64,000 nucleotides of DNA from NCBI RefSeq assembly GCF_035920345.1, contig NZ_CP109149.1:5580001-5644000 (forward strand). Reading direction: 5' to 3'. Each line of letters starts with the position of its first letter. Positions within the stretch are counted from its first letter, which is position 1. The position numbers and the translations under genes are program-made. Source of the stretch: Nocardia vinacea. Lineage in GTDB: Bacteria; Actinomycetota; Actinomycetes; Mycobacteriales; Mycobacteriaceae. Shown in pieces: positions 10,179 through 18,277 of this stretch. The notes under the pieces were generated by a model, which searched no databases, was not told where the DNA came from, and worked only from the letters and a program-made list of their open reading frames with translations.

Positions 10179-10220
10179 AGCGTCACGTTGGACACCTTCA
10201 TGCCGATCCAACGTGACGCT
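10179..10220. terminator. Perfect 14-bp hairpin downstream of fumC
   Basis: AGCGTCACGTTGGA at 10179-10192 is exactly complementary to TCCAACGTGACGCT at 10207-10220 around a 14-base loop. It starts 22 bases after the fumC stop. A run of A residues precedes it on the + strand, so the minus strand carries hairpin plus U-run. It could therefore serve as a bidirectional terminator between fumC and the convergent desaturase gene. Confidence 0.7.
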
Positions 10221-10374
10221 GGAGTGCATACGCACAGGTACGGCACCTATCCGCACGGGTCGTCACGGAACGATGCCGAGAGCCGCGACGAATGCGACGA
10301 CAGCGAGAAAAGAGACCGGCCGACGCACAAAACTGTGCGCCGACCGATTCACCTCCTGGATGTGACCGCGAGAA

Positions 10375-11250
10375 TCAGGCCAGCGATCCGGCCCGCAGGC
10401 CCGCGAGTTCCGCGCGCGCCTTCTCACCATCTGCACCGAGACCGGTGCGGGTGAAGAACTCCCAACGCTCCAGCAGCGGACCGAAGACCAATTCGTTCTC
10501 CTTGGCGCGGTCGTAGATGCCCGCCTCGGCGAGTACATCGTCGCTGCTGCGCCCATCGGACAAGGTCACCGACGGCACCTCGAACCGCGCGACGCTGTCG
10601 GCGATGGCGCGCATTGTCTGATCCGGTGCGACGCCGAACGCCGCGCTGATCAGGTCGGCGAAGAAGATCGACTGCAGTTCATCGTCGCGCGCGATGCGCT
10701 CGGCGATGGCGGTGACCATCTTGTTCTCCCCGAGCGCGGCGGTGTTGCGATGCCGGATGGCGGCGGCCGCCTCCTCGAACGCGCAGGTGGCGAGCACGTC
10801 GAGCAGGTGCAGCGCAGGACGCCGGAAGCCCTTGGTCATATGGTCCATCCGCAACCGCTCCAACTGCACCGGGTCGACCGACCGGGTGACCATGAGGTAG
10901 TTGCGGATCATGATCTCGTGCCGGTTCTCCTCGGCCGTCCACCGGCCGACCCAGCGCCACCACGATCCGGTGCGCAGGTACTTACCGACCTCACGGTGGT
11001 ACGAGGGCAGATTGTCCGCGATGAGCACGCTGACCGTCAGCGCCAGCTTGGCGCTCTCGCTCAACTCGGATTGCTCCGGCTCCCAATCGATTCCGCCGAG
11101 GAAGCCGAAATTGCGGCCGTCGTCCCACGGGACATAGTCGTGCGGCTGCCAGCCGTCGGCGGCGGCGATGTGGCGGCGCAGATTCAGCTCCACCTCATCG
11201 GCGAGGGACGCGAGCAGTTCGCGATCGGTCAACAGAGTTTGCACTAGCAC
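10375..11250 (-). CDS. Acyl-ACP desaturase-like protein (DesA2-like) with altered di-iron motifs
   Basis: A 291-residue ferritin-fold protein of the acyl-ACP desaturase family, related to mycobacterial DesA2. Conserved parts are 'HDYVPWDDGRNFGFLGG', 'DNLPSYHREV' and the first carboxylate-His motif 'WTAEENRHE'. Two other di-iron positions look changed: the usual TED before 'NLPSYH' reads 'IAD', and the second DExxH motif reads 'RDDELQS', with no His. If this comparison, made from memory of DesA1 and plant desaturases, is right, the protein may not bind a normal di-iron centre. GTG 11250 is the likely start. It is read away from phoH2 and the LGFP gene on the same strand. Confidence 0.88.
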   Translation of the reverse strand: MLVQTLLTDRELLASLADEVELNLRRHIAAADGWQPHDYVPWDDGRNFGFLGGIDWEPEQSELSESAKLALTVSVLIADNLPSYHREVGKYLRTGSWWRWVGRWTAEENRHEIMIRNYLMVTRSVDPVQLERLRMDHMTKGFRRPALHLLDVLATCAFEEAAAAIRHRNTAALGENKMVTAIAERIARDDELQSIFFADLISAAFGVAPDQTMRAIADSVARFEVPSVTLSDGRSSDDVLAEAGIYDRAKENELVFGPLLERWEFFTRTGLGADGEKARAELAGLRAGSLA

Positions 11251-11392
11251 AACCTAGCGGCTGGGCCCCGCGATGCGGGGATCTACGAATAGGAATCGGT
11301 ACCGGCGTCCGAGCGTACAAGCACCAGCTCTTTCGAGCGAACCGCGAGCACTCACCAATAATGGCATGTGAGCGCCCGGACGCCGGTGCGGA

Positions 11393-11929
11393 TCAGGACT
11401 TCGGCGTGACGGTGGTATTGCCGTCCACCCAGGTGATGGTGCCGCCGACGAAATCGCTCTGCTTGCCGCCGGGGATGTCCTTCTCGTCGCTGGTCGGGTA
11501 CCCGATCTTGCCGTCGGGGCCGTCGTTGTCCTCCCACGCCTTGCGGATTTCGCCCCAGACGATGTGCGCGCCGCTGTCCTTGCTCCAGACGATCGCGCCG
11601 CCGGTGAAGTCCTGCCACTTGCCGTCGTTGGGGGCGTCCTCCTGCGACTTCAGCGGAGCGCCGAGCGGACCGGTCGGGCCGCCGGACTGCACGTACTTGT
11701 CGAAGATGATGCCGGAGACGGTGATGTCGCCGCCCTGGGTGGCGATCTTGGTCTCCTCCGCCGCACCGGACATATGCTCCTCGCCGTGGGCGGCCGCCGA
11801 GGTGGTCGTCATGGACGCGGCGGAGTTCTTGTCCTTGTCGTCGTCATTGCTGCAGCCGGTGGCCAGCAGCAGTGCCGCGGCCGCGGTGACCGCGGTGAAT
11901 CCAGCCGTTCGTCGAGCGAAGTGGTGCAT
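11393..11929 (-). CDS. LGFP-repeat lipoprotein
   Basis: A 178-residue protein with a signal peptide and lipobox 'LATGCSN' (Cys26), so it should be lipid-anchored on the outer face of the membrane. A Ser/Thr/Ala linker follows. The C-terminal half carries LGFP-like repeats: 'GGPTGPLGAP', 'WQDFTGGAIVWSKDSGAHIV' and 'GPDGKIGYPTSDE', then 'DFVGGTITW'. LGFP repeats are common in envelope proteins of corynebacteria and nocardiae, often fused to mycolyltransferases. ATG 11929 is chosen because AGAGGG is correctly spaced; an in-frame ATG lies 6 bases upstream. A role in the envelope is inferred. Confidence 0.87.
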   Translation of the reverse strand: MHHFARRTAGFTAVTAAAALLLATGCSNDDDKDKNSAASMTTTSAAAHGEEHMSGAAEETKIATQGGDITVSGIIFDKYVQSGGPTGPLGAPLKSQEDAPNDGKWQDFTGGAIVWSKDSGAHIVWGEIRKAWEDNDGPDGKIGYPTSDEKDIPGGKQSDFVGGTITWVDGNTTVTPKS

Positions 11930-11972
11930 TTCCATCCCTCTCGTCGCGCGTAGCCTGGGCCGATGTTCGGCA

Positions 11973-12009
11973 ACGGCCCGGCGAATCGATATAAGACTCG
12001 CCGGGCCGT
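11973..12009 (-). terminator. Perfect 12-bp hairpin downstream of phoH2
   Basis: ACGGCCCGGCGA at 11973-11984 pairs exactly with TCGCCGGGCCGT at 11998-12009 around a 13-base AT-rich loop. It lies 77 bases beyond the phoH2 stop and 44 bases before the LGFP gene start, so it separates the two transcription units. No U-tract follows. Confidence 0.65.
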
Positions 12010-12085
12010 CGCTGAACAGGTATCACGCGGATACTACCCGCTCGATTGTGATGGGAAACACACCCTGGATAGTTGCTGCTACCCG

Positions 12086-13480
12086 CTATGCATTCGGGCC
12101 GTATTCCTCCAACATCTCGGTCACCAGCGCCGCGATCGGCGACCGTTCGCTACGGGTCAGCGTGATGTGCGCGAAAAGCGGGTGTCCCTTGAGCTTTTCG
12201 ATCACCGCGGCGACACCGTCGTGCCGACCGACCCGTAGGTTGTCGCGCTGGGCCACATCGTGGGTGAGCACGACGCGCGATCCGGTGCCCAGTCGGCTGA
12301 GCACCGTCAGCAGCACATTGCGCTCCAGCGACTGCGCCTCGTCCACGATCACGAATGAATCGTGTAGCGAGCGACCGCGAATGTGGGTGAGCGGCAAGAC
12401 TTCCAACATGTCGCGGCTGAGCACCTCCTCCATCACCTCGCGACTGGCCAACCCGTCGAGCGTGTCGAAGACCGCCTGCGCCCAGGGGCCCATCTTCTCG
12501 CTCTCCGATCCCGGCAGATAGCCGAGATCCTGCCCACCGACCGCGTACAGCGGACGGAACACCACCACCTTGCGTTGTGTGCGACGCTCGAGCACCGCCT
12601 CCAAACCGGCCGTCAGGGCCAGCGCCGACTTGCCGGTACCGGCCCGGCCGCCGAGCGAGACGATGCCGACGCTCTCGTCCAGCAGCAGATCCAGTGCGAT
12701 GCGCTGTTCGGCCGAGCGGCCGTGCAGTCCGAACGCCTCGCGTTCACGCACCAACTGCACCCGCTTATCCGGCGTGACCCGGCCCAGGGCGCTGGAGCTT
12801 GCCCCGAGCAACCGGATTCCGGTGTGGCACGGCAGTTCCCGCGCCTCGTCCAGATCGATCACGGCATCGGCGTAGAGCTGATCGATCTGTGTTTTGGAGA
12901 CATCGATCTCCACCATTCCGGCCCAGCCGGAGGTCACCACGTCCTGGGCGTGGTATTCGTCGGCGTGCAAACCCACCGCACTCGCCTTGACGCGCAAGGG
13001 AATGTCCTTGGACACCAGCACGACCTGACGGCCCTCGGCCGCCAGATTGAGCGCACAGGCCAGGATGCGGGAGTCATTGGTGTCGGTGCGGAATCCGACC
13101 GGGAGTACCGCGGGGTCGGTGTGGTTGAGTTCCACCTGCAGCGTTCCGCCCTCGGTGCCGATCGGCACCTGCTGATCCAGCCTGCCATGCTGCAGGCGCA
13201 GATCGTCAAGGTTGCGCAGGGCTTCCCGCGCGAACCAGCCCAGTTCGTGATGGTGGCGCTTACCTTCGAGTTCGCTGATCACGACCAGCGGTAATACGAC
13301 ATCGTTTTCGCCGAACCTGGTGAAAGCCCAGGGATCCGACAGTAGAACCGAAGTGTCGATGACGAAGGATTTCGCACCGGAATTCTGGGAATGCGAGGGG
13401 CGGGCCCCCTTCGCGGCGGCTTCGCCTTTCGCGGAGCTGGAGTGCGCCGAGGGAGCGGGAACGGAGCGTGCAGCAGTCAC
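12086..13480 (-). CDS. phoH2: PhoH2-type PIN/ATPase fusion
   Basis: A 464-residue fusion of an N-terminal PIN ribonuclease domain (about 37-165; '[13 protein letters not shown]', then '[10 protein letters not shown]') to a C-terminal PhoH P-loop ATPase (about 240-460; Walker A '[13 protein letters not shown]', Walker B '[14 protein letters not shown]'). PhoH2 proteins of mycobacteria are reported as RNA helicase/ribonucleases. The start is GTG 13480 with AAAGGAG upstream. The 5' leader is more than 130 bases long and contains a 17-codon open frame with its own strong ribosome binding site and a perfect hairpin (13561-13614), suggesting translational or attenuation control. Confidence 0.94.
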   Translation of the reverse strand: MTAARSVPAPSAHSSSAKGEAAAKGARPSHSQNSGAKSFVIDTSVLLSDPWAFTRFGENDVVLPLVVISELEGKRHHHELGWFAREALRNLDDLRLQHGRLDQQVPIGTEGGTLQVELNHTDPAVLPVGFRTDTNDSRILACALNLAAEGRQVVLVSKDIPLRVKASAVGLHADEYHAQDVVTSGWAGMVEIDVSKTQIDQLYADAVIDLDEARELPCHTGIRLLGASSSALGRVTPDKRVQLVREREAFGLHGRSAEQRIALDLLLDESVGIVSLGGRAGTGKSALALTAGLEAVLERRTQRKVVVFRPLYAVGGQDLGYLPGSESEKMGPWAQAVFDTLDGLASREVMEEVLSRDMLEVLPLTHIRGRSLHDSFVIVDEAQSLERNVLLTVLSRLGTGSRVVLTHDVAQRDNLRVGRHDGVAAVIEKLKGHPLFAHITLTRSERSPIAALVTEMLEEYGPNA

Positions 13481-13560
13481 GGTGGGCTCCTTTGTGTTCG
13501 CGCGGCACCCGCACGAACGATCTCGCTGGACCGGTCCGTCCTGATGGGATCCGACTTGCG

Positions 13561-13614
13561 TCAGATGCCCAGAGGGCCGGGTGCCGGCCCTCTCGTACTG
13601 AGTAGCTCAGTCAC
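13561..13614 (-). CDS. Putative 17-residue leader peptide upstream of phoH2
   Basis: On the minus strand a GGGAGG sequence stands 9 bases before GTG at 13614, followed by 17 sense codons and TGA. The product would be [17 protein letters not shown], Pro/Gly-rich at its C-terminal end. The last ten codons lie inside a perfect hairpin (13571-13593), and the phoH2 start is 81 bases further on. The quality of the ribosome binding site and the overlap with the hairpin make this more than a chance frame, but there is no homology support. Confidence 0.45.
   Translation of the reverse strand: MTELLSTRGPAPGPLGI
13571..13593 (-). promoter_or_regulatory. Perfect 10-bp hairpin in the phoH2 leader
   Basis: AGAGGGCCGG and CCGGCCCTCT flank a 3-base loop. 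The structure lies inside the putative leader peptide frame, 90 bases before the phoH2 start. It has no U-tract, so a role in translation-coupled pausing or transcript stability is as likely as termination. Confidence 0.6.
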
Positions 13615-13761
13615 GGTTCAGGACCTCCCGTACGAGCCACACCGACGCGGCCCGCACCAACGACGCTACCGCCGACTGCCCGGTCTCCGCTCGGGCACAG
13701 GTAGGCGTGTCCGTGAATTTGTCGTTAACCCCGCATTGGTGCAGGGGATAGAGTCGCAGGT

Positions 13762-14034
13762 ATGGCCGGTAACGAGGAGTTGGAGAAGCTGTCGTCCAAG
13801 GAGCTGCACGACCGTGCGGTCCGGCTCGCGGCGCGACGCGGTGACATCAAATATCTGTGGCGACTACTGAAGTCGATTCCGGCCGCCGAGGCCGCCGCGG
13901 GCAATCTCGGCGAGAGCGAGGCCGATATCAAGTACGTGCTGCCGATGATCGACGACTACATCCACGCGGGCGACGGCAAGATCGCCGAGATCCTGCGACC
14001 CTACTACCTCGACTACCTCGCCAAGCACACCTGA
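13762..14034 (+). CDS. Small conserved actinobacterial protein of unknown function
   Basis: A 90-residue soluble helical protein. The sequence 'LEKLSSKELHDRAVRLAARR' followed by 'DIKYLWRLLKSIPAAEAAAG' and 'ESEADIKYVLPMIDDYIHAG' is of a kind I recognise as conserved in many actinobacteria near phoH/desA genes, but I know no function. It starts at ATG 13762, divergent from phoH2, and is followed by an 18-bp perfect palindromic stem shared with the convergent gene. No transmembrane or signal sequence is seen. Confidence 0.8.
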   Translation: MAGNEELEKLSSKELHDRAVRLAARRGDIKYLWRLLKSIPAAEAAAGNLGESEADIKYVLPMIDDYIHAGDGKIAEILRPYYLDYLAKHT

Positions 14035-14063
14035 GTTCCCGCACCCGGCCCTCGGCGAAGGCG

Positions 14064-14124
14064 CCGACGGTAGTCGAATGGCGGCTGTCGCGGCGGCCCG
14101 GAGCCACCATTCGACTACCGTCGG
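14064..14124. terminator. 18-bp perfect inverted repeat between convergent genes
   Basis: Bases 14064-14081 (core GACGGTAGTCGAATGG) pair perfectly with 14107-14124. After a single mismatch a further GGCT/AGCC pairing shortens the loop to about 14 bases. It lies 30 bases after one stop codon and 23 bases after the other, fitting a bidirectional terminator. The stem is unusually long and not followed by T-runs. Confidence 0.65.
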
Positions 14125-14146
14125 AAGCAGCCTCGATTGCGATGGA

Positions 14147-14566
14147 TCAGCTGCGGGGCAATGCGGCGCGGAAGAGTCCGACGGCGGTGCCGCGCAGGAA
14201 GTTCTCCCAGCTGAAGTGGTCGTCCCACAGGATGATTCGGCCGTCGCGCAGTTCGAAGGTGCCGCAGACCCAGAACGCGATCCGCAGCGGGCCGACGCGC
14301 AGGATATCGGTGCGGTCGGTCAGCACGAAGTCGCCGTTGGCGGCGATGTGATGCATTTCGGCGGCGAAGCCGATGGTGTCGCGGTTCAGCCCGCGCAGGA
14401 TCTTGCGCGTGAGGCCGCCGCCGACCGTCGGCAGTGAGGTGTTCTTCCAGACGACATCGGGGTGCAGGAGGTCCAGTGCCTCCTCCACCGCGCCGATCTC
14501 GAGTGCGGCGAAGAATTCCCGCACCGTGGTGATCGCGTCCTGCTCCAGTTCCAGTTCGTCGGTCAT
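14147..14566 (-). CDS. Limonene-1,2-epoxide hydrolase-like (SnoaL/NTF2 fold) protein
   Basis: A 139-residue single-domain protein. The segment 'FVLTDRTDILRVGPLRIAFW' then 'CGTFELRDGRIILWDDHFSW' matches the limonene-epoxide hydrolase pattern, in which an Arg and two Asp residues activate the attacking water; R and D of 'DRTD' and the D of 'WDDHF' fit these positions. Such enzymes open epoxides without a covalent intermediate. The substrate is unknown. The gene is monocistronic as far as can be seen and converges on the small gene at 13762. Confidence 0.78.
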   Translation of the reverse strand: MTDELELEQDAITTVREFFAALEIGAVEEALDLLHPDVVWKNTSLPTVGGGLTRKILRGLNRDTIGFAAEMHHIAANGDFVLTDRTDILRVGPLRIAFWVCGTFELRDGRIILWDDHFSWENFLRGTAVGLFRAALPRS

Positions 14567-14655
14567 GCACTGAGCCTAAGCGGTGGCCTCGCATTCGCTC
14601 GTCCAAGCGCAAGAGACCAATGACGGACTTTGTCGGGCTGCGCCCGATCGTGCCG

Positions 14656-15402
14656 CTAGGGTCGGCGGCGGTCGGCGATGAGGACACCCAGACCATCGAG
14701 AATTCGGTCGATGCCGAAGCTCAACGCATCCCCAGGACCGTCGATCGAGGGTGGTCCGCCGGTGGCGGCGGCCTCCTCGGCGAAGGCGGCGGATACCAGG
14801 GGAAACCGGTCACCGGCGGCGGCCATCATCGCGGCGAACTGCCCAGCGATCTGCTGCGCCGTTTCTCGCCGGTCCGCGGTCGTCACCTGCTGCACGAGAC
14901 TGCGGATGTGCCCGTTGAGCAGCACGATGGTGTCCAGTTGCTCGGGCCCGGTCAGCCCGGTGCCGTCCAGCGCGGTCAGCGCGGCGTTCATCCACCCCAT
15001 TTCGTTGGGGCCGATCGCCCGCACGCCCACGGTGAGGGTGATCGACCAGGGGTGTGCGCGGTAGCGCTCGAAGATCGTCTCGGCCCAGCGGCGCAGCCCG
15101 GCTCGCCACGGCTCTTCCTTCGAATCCTCTTGCGCCGCAATAATATCCGGTGGAGCTCCGAGCGCGGTATCCACCATCAGCGCGGTGAGCTGATCCTTGC
15201 CGGGCACATACCGGTACAGCGACATCTTGGTGAAGCCGAGGCGCTCGGCCAGGCGCTGCATGGACAGGTTCGTCAGCCCTTCGGCATCAGCGAGAGCGAT
15301 GGCCTCCGCGACGATCCCCTCCAGCGATAGCGCGGGCTTGGGGCCGCGCTTCGGCCGCTGCTGGGTGCCCCAGAGCAGTTCGACAGTGGTCGGTGCAGGC
15401 AT
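14656..15402 (-). CDS. TetR/AcrR family transcriptional repressor
   Basis: A 248-residue regulator. The N-terminal HTH (about 25-70) reads 'IVAEAIALADAEGLTNLSMQ' then 'RLAERLGFTKMSLYRYVPGK'. The ligand-binding C-terminal half is of the larger TetR_C_1-like type. ATG 15402 is preferred since AAGGA lies about 10 bases upstream; an in-frame ATG 18 bases earlier lacks one. It is divergent from an FAD monooxygenase across 111 bases that contain a promoter and repeated GTGTCCA motifs, so it most likely represses that gene and itself. Confidence 0.9.
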   Translation of the reverse strand: MPAPTTVELLWGTQQRPKRGPKPALSLEGIVAEAIALADAEGLTNLSMQRLAERLGFTKMSLYRYVPGKDQLTALMVDTALGAPPDIIAAQEDSKEEPWRAGLRRWAETIFERYRAHPWSITLTVGVRAIGPNEMGWMNAALTALDGTGLTGPEQLDTIVLLNGHIRSLVQQVTTADRRETAQQIAGQFAAMMAAAGDRFPLVSAAFAEEAAATGGPPSIDGPGDALSFGIDRILDGLGVLIADRRRP

Positions 15403-15426
15403 TTCCACATCCTTACGCATTGCGTG

Positions 15427-15476
15427 TTGACAAGTAACTGTGTCCACCATACTCTAATTCGTGTCCAGTGGATACA
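15427..15476 (+). promoter_or_regulatory. Promoter and candidate TetR operators for the FAD monooxygenase
   Basis: TTGACA (15427-15432) and TACTCT (15450-15455) with a 17-base spacer form a good sigma-70-type promoter. GTGTCCA occurs in the spacer (15440-15446) and again at 15461-15467, where it is part of the near-palindrome GTGTCCAGTGGATACA (15461-15476). The overlap of the motif with the promoter is what a repressor site would look like. Confidence 0.6.
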
Positions 15477-15513
15477 GATTCCATCGGACGCAGATATAGA
15501 CTCGGGAGACATC

Positions 15514-16710
15514 ATGCGCAACAAGACCGTCCTCATTTCCGGCGCGAGCATTGCCGGTCCCGCACTGGCCTACTGGCTGCACCGCTACGGGTTCGACGTC
15601 ACCGTGGTCGAACGCGCTCCGGCGCTGCGCCCGGGCGGCCAGGCCATCGACTTCAAGGGAAAGACCCACTTCACCGTGCTCGAGCGGATGGGCATCCTCG
15701 AGGAGGTCCAGGAGCGCCGCACCGGCACCACCGACACCGTGTTCGTCGACGAGAACGGCGAGCGGCTCGCGTTCATGTCGGGCGACTTCACCGGTGGTGA
15801 TGTGGAGATCCTGCGCGGCGACCTGGCCGAGATCATGTACAAGCGAACCGCCGAGCATTGCGAATACCTGTTCGGCGATTCGATCAGCGCGCTCACCGAA
15901 CTCGCCGACGGCGTATACGTCGAATTCGAGCACGCACCGGCGCGCGCCTTCGATCTCGTCTTCGGCGCCGACGGCATCCACTCCCGGGTACGCAAGCTGG
16001 CCTTCGGACCGGAGCGGGACTTCGTCGAGTACCTGGGCCATTACTACTGCGTCGCGGGGGCGAGCCCGTGGAGCAAAGACGCCACCGGTCCGCGTCCGCG
16101 GGCAACCGCCTACGGCCACAACGCTCCCGGCAAGCTCGCGATCACCGGCGGCTCGAAGGCACAGCAGTTGTACATGTTCGCCTCATCGGAGCTGGATTAC
16201 TCCCGCGATGACATCGCCGCCCAGCGCCGCATCGTCGAACAGGTCTACGCCGACGTCCAGTGGGATGTGCCGCGGATGCTCGATGAGATGGCGGATTTCG
16301 ACGACTTCTACCTCGACACGATCAGCCAGGTGCGGATGAAGGGCAACTACACCAAGGGCCGGGTCGCGTTGATCGGCGACTCGGCGTACGGAAATACCCT
16401 GGGCGGCTTCGGCACCGGGCTCGCCGTGGTCGGTGCTTACGTCATCGCGGGCGAACTCGCCCTTGCCGACGGCGATTACCCGCTGGCCTTCGCCAACTAC
16501 AACGCAATCATGAAGCGCTATGCCAAGATCGCCGGCAATAGCAACGCGGGCAAATTCCTCGCCCCGCGCACCGCACGCGGCATCAAGATGCGCAACTGGT
16601 TCCTGCACTCGTGGATGTGGAACCTGATGCTGAAGTATGCCGATAACGCGGCCAACGATATCGATCTGCGGGACTACCCGACGCTGGTCGGCGCGGCCGA
16701 TGCGAATTGA
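15514..16710 (+). CDS. FAD-dependent monooxygenase (UbiH/TetX-like)
   Basis: A 398-residue class A flavoprotein monooxygenase. The N-terminal dinucleotide motif is 'ISGASIAGPALAYWLHRYGF', the DG-type motif is 'LVFGADGIHSRVRKLAFG', and the second FAD motif is 'VALIGDSAYGNTLGGFGTG'. The length and layout resemble small TetX-like or PgaE-like hydroxylases, so an antibiotic or aromatic substrate is plausible. ATG 15514 follows GGGAG. Control by the divergent TetR gene suggests induction by the substrate. A 7-bp GC stem (GGGCCGA/TCGGCCC) follows the stop within 50 bases. Confidence 0.88.
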   Translation: MRNKTVLISGASIAGPALAYWLHRYGFDVTVVERAPALRPGGQAIDFKGKTHFTVLERMGILEEVQERRTGTTDTVFVDENGERLAFMSGDFTGGDVEILRGDLAEIMYKRTAEHCEYLFGDSISALTELADGVYVEFEHAPARAFDLVFGADGIHSRVRKLAFGPERDFVEYLGHYYCVAGASPWSKDATGPRPRATAYGHNAPGKLAITGGSKAQQLYMFASSELDYSRDDIAAQRRIVEQVYADVQWDVPRMLDEMADFDDFYLDTISQVRMKGNYTKGRVALIGDSAYGNTLGGFGTGLAVVGAYVIAGELALADGDYPLAFANYNAIMKRYAKIAGNSNAGKFLAPRTARGIKMRNWFLHSWMWNLMLKYADNAANDIDLRDYPTLVGAADAN

Positions 16711-16879
16711 TGACACCGATGGGCCATGGGCCGATCCGTCCGAGTGACGTCGGCCCGAACCCATTTCAGCCGACCGCACGGTATGGCGTGGCGGAATCGA
16801 CTGTGTTTCGATGGAACCGAGGTGGGGTCGAGTGCGTCTATAAGGTCAGACGGCACTGACGGAAGGGGCTGGCTCGGCC

Positions 16880-18277
16880 ATGACAGCACAGATGGACGGC
16901 CGCGCGATCACCAATCCCGAGAACGCGCAGAACTTTTCGCACGCGGAGATCAAACAGGCGGCCGACCAGATGAATCCGGACGGACTGGACGGTGCGTTCG
17001 ATGCCTGGGTCGCCATCGCGGCGGCGGTGACCAAGGCCGGACAGCAGTTCGAAACCGCGATTCAGCAAGCAGTGGATCAACATTGGGAGGGTGCGGCGGC
17101 CGACCGGGCGGTGCGCGCCATTCGGGAGTATGCCGCGCGCGTCGGTGAGCTGGGTGAGTCGCTGGATCAGCAGTCGACACCGCTGTCGGCGGCGGTGAGT
17201 GCGGCGGGGCGGTTCAAGGTGGCGGTGCCACCGGTGGTGGATAGTTCGGATAGTCCACGGGGGCCTGAGCTGCGGAATTCGCAGGAGGAGCAGGCTCGGG
17301 ACGATATGAGCACGTTGTATATCCAGCCTTATGGGAGTACGGCGCCGTTGATTCCTACGTTGCCGCCGCCCGCTAATCCGATTTCCGGGGGGTCGGGGGT
17401 TTCGGGAGTGTGGGGGGCTTTGCCGGGTGGGGATTCCGGGAATGCAGGGGATACGAGCCCGGCGGAGGGCACCGGCCAGGGTGGGGCTGCTGGCAAGGCA
17501 GCGGATACAGGCACGACGGAGGGCACCGGCAGGGCTGGGGATACAGGTAAAGCGGCGGATAGCAGCGGGACTGGGGATGCAGGTAAAGCGGCGGACGGCA
17601 GCGGGACTGGGAATTCAGGCAAAGCGGAAGAGACTAGCGGCGCCGGGGATACAGGTAAGGCAGAGGACACTGGTAAGGCCGGGGATCCGAACAATAGCGG
17701 GGACACAGGTAAGGCGGATGGGTCGGGCCGAGCTGAAGCTGTTGCTCCGCAATCTATTCCGTCGACTCAGAACAATGGCTCGTCGACCATGCCCGCGTCC
17801 TCTACCCATACATCCACAACTTCGGCCATCCCCTCGGCGGCCGGTACGCAGATCGCACCGACCACATTCATGTCCGGCGGGATCGGGCCGGGGACCTCGA
17901 CCTCGACGGGCGCTTCCCCCAGTCTCGGTAGCGCACCCAGTCCCGGCGGTGCGCCCAGCCCCGGCGGTGCGCCCAGTCTCGGTGGTGCGCCCAGTCTCGG
18001 TGGTGCGCCCAACACCAGCGAGACTCCGAGTCCTGGCAAGTCGGTGCCGGGCACCACACCGGTAGCGACGACTGCTCAGCCGACCACCGGTACACCGAGC
18101 CGCGTGGGCGCGACAGGTGCCGCCGGATACTCCGGGATGTTTCCACCCGGCGCGCGTGGCCGCCGGGGCGAGGACGGTGAACACAAGTCGGCGAAGTACC
18201 TGCGCACCGAGGAGCACGGCGAGGAGCTCATCGGCGAAGTGGAGAAGACTGTGCCGCCCGTACTCGGGGCGCAATGA
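16880..18277 (+). CDS. PPE/WXG-like type VII secretion substrate with repetitive tail
   Basis: A 465-residue protein. Residues 1-115 form a helical hairpin domain with a WxG turn ('QHWEGAAADRAVRAI'), as in PPE/EspB-type substrates of type VII secretion. Residues 150-280 are Gly/Asp/Lys/Ala repeats such as 'GDAGKAADGSG', and residues 345-380 contain five 6-residue repeats of the SPGGAP type. No Sec signal peptide is present. Its stop overlaps the start of an EspG-like chaperone gene by 4 bases, which is strong contextual support. The canonical 'PPE' tripeptide is absent, so this is a divergent member. No ESX core gene is in the window. Confidence 0.8.
   Translation: MTAQMDGRAITNPENAQNFSHAEIKQAADQMNPDGLDGAFDAWVAIAAAVTKAGQQFETAIQQAVDQHWEGAAADRAVRAIREYAARVGELGESLDQQSTPLSAAVSAAGRFKVAVPPVVDSSDSPRGPELRNSQEEQARDDMSTLYIQPYGSTAPLIPTLPPPANPISGGSGVSGVWGALPGGDSGNAGDTSPAEGTGQGGAAGKAADTGTTEGTGRAGDTGKAADSSGTGDAGKAADGSGTGNSGKAEETSGAGDTGKAEDTGKAGDPNNSGDTGKADGSGRAEAVAPQSIPSTQNNGSSTMPASSTHTSTTSAIPSAAGTQIAPTTFMSGGIGPGTSTSTGASPSLGSAPSPGGAPSPGGAPSLGGAPSLGGAPNTSETPSPGKSVPGTTPVATTAQPTTGTPSRVGATGAAGYSGMFPPGARGRRGEDGEHKSAKYLRTEEHGEELIGEVEKTVPPVLGAQ
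17918..18007 (+). repeat. Five 18-bp tandem repeats inside the PPE-like gene
   Basis: Five consecutive 18-bp units of the form CCCAGTCTCGGTGGTGCG encode the hexapeptide PS(L/P)G(G/S)A. The last two units are identical and the first three differ at one to four bases, which suggests recent expansion by slippage. Confidence 0.85.

Noticed and set aside
10263..10352. 29-codon hydrophobic minus-strand frame behind the desaturase gene
   Set aside because: The GGAGG sequence directly abuts the GTG start, leaving no spacing for initiation, and third-position composition is only moderate.
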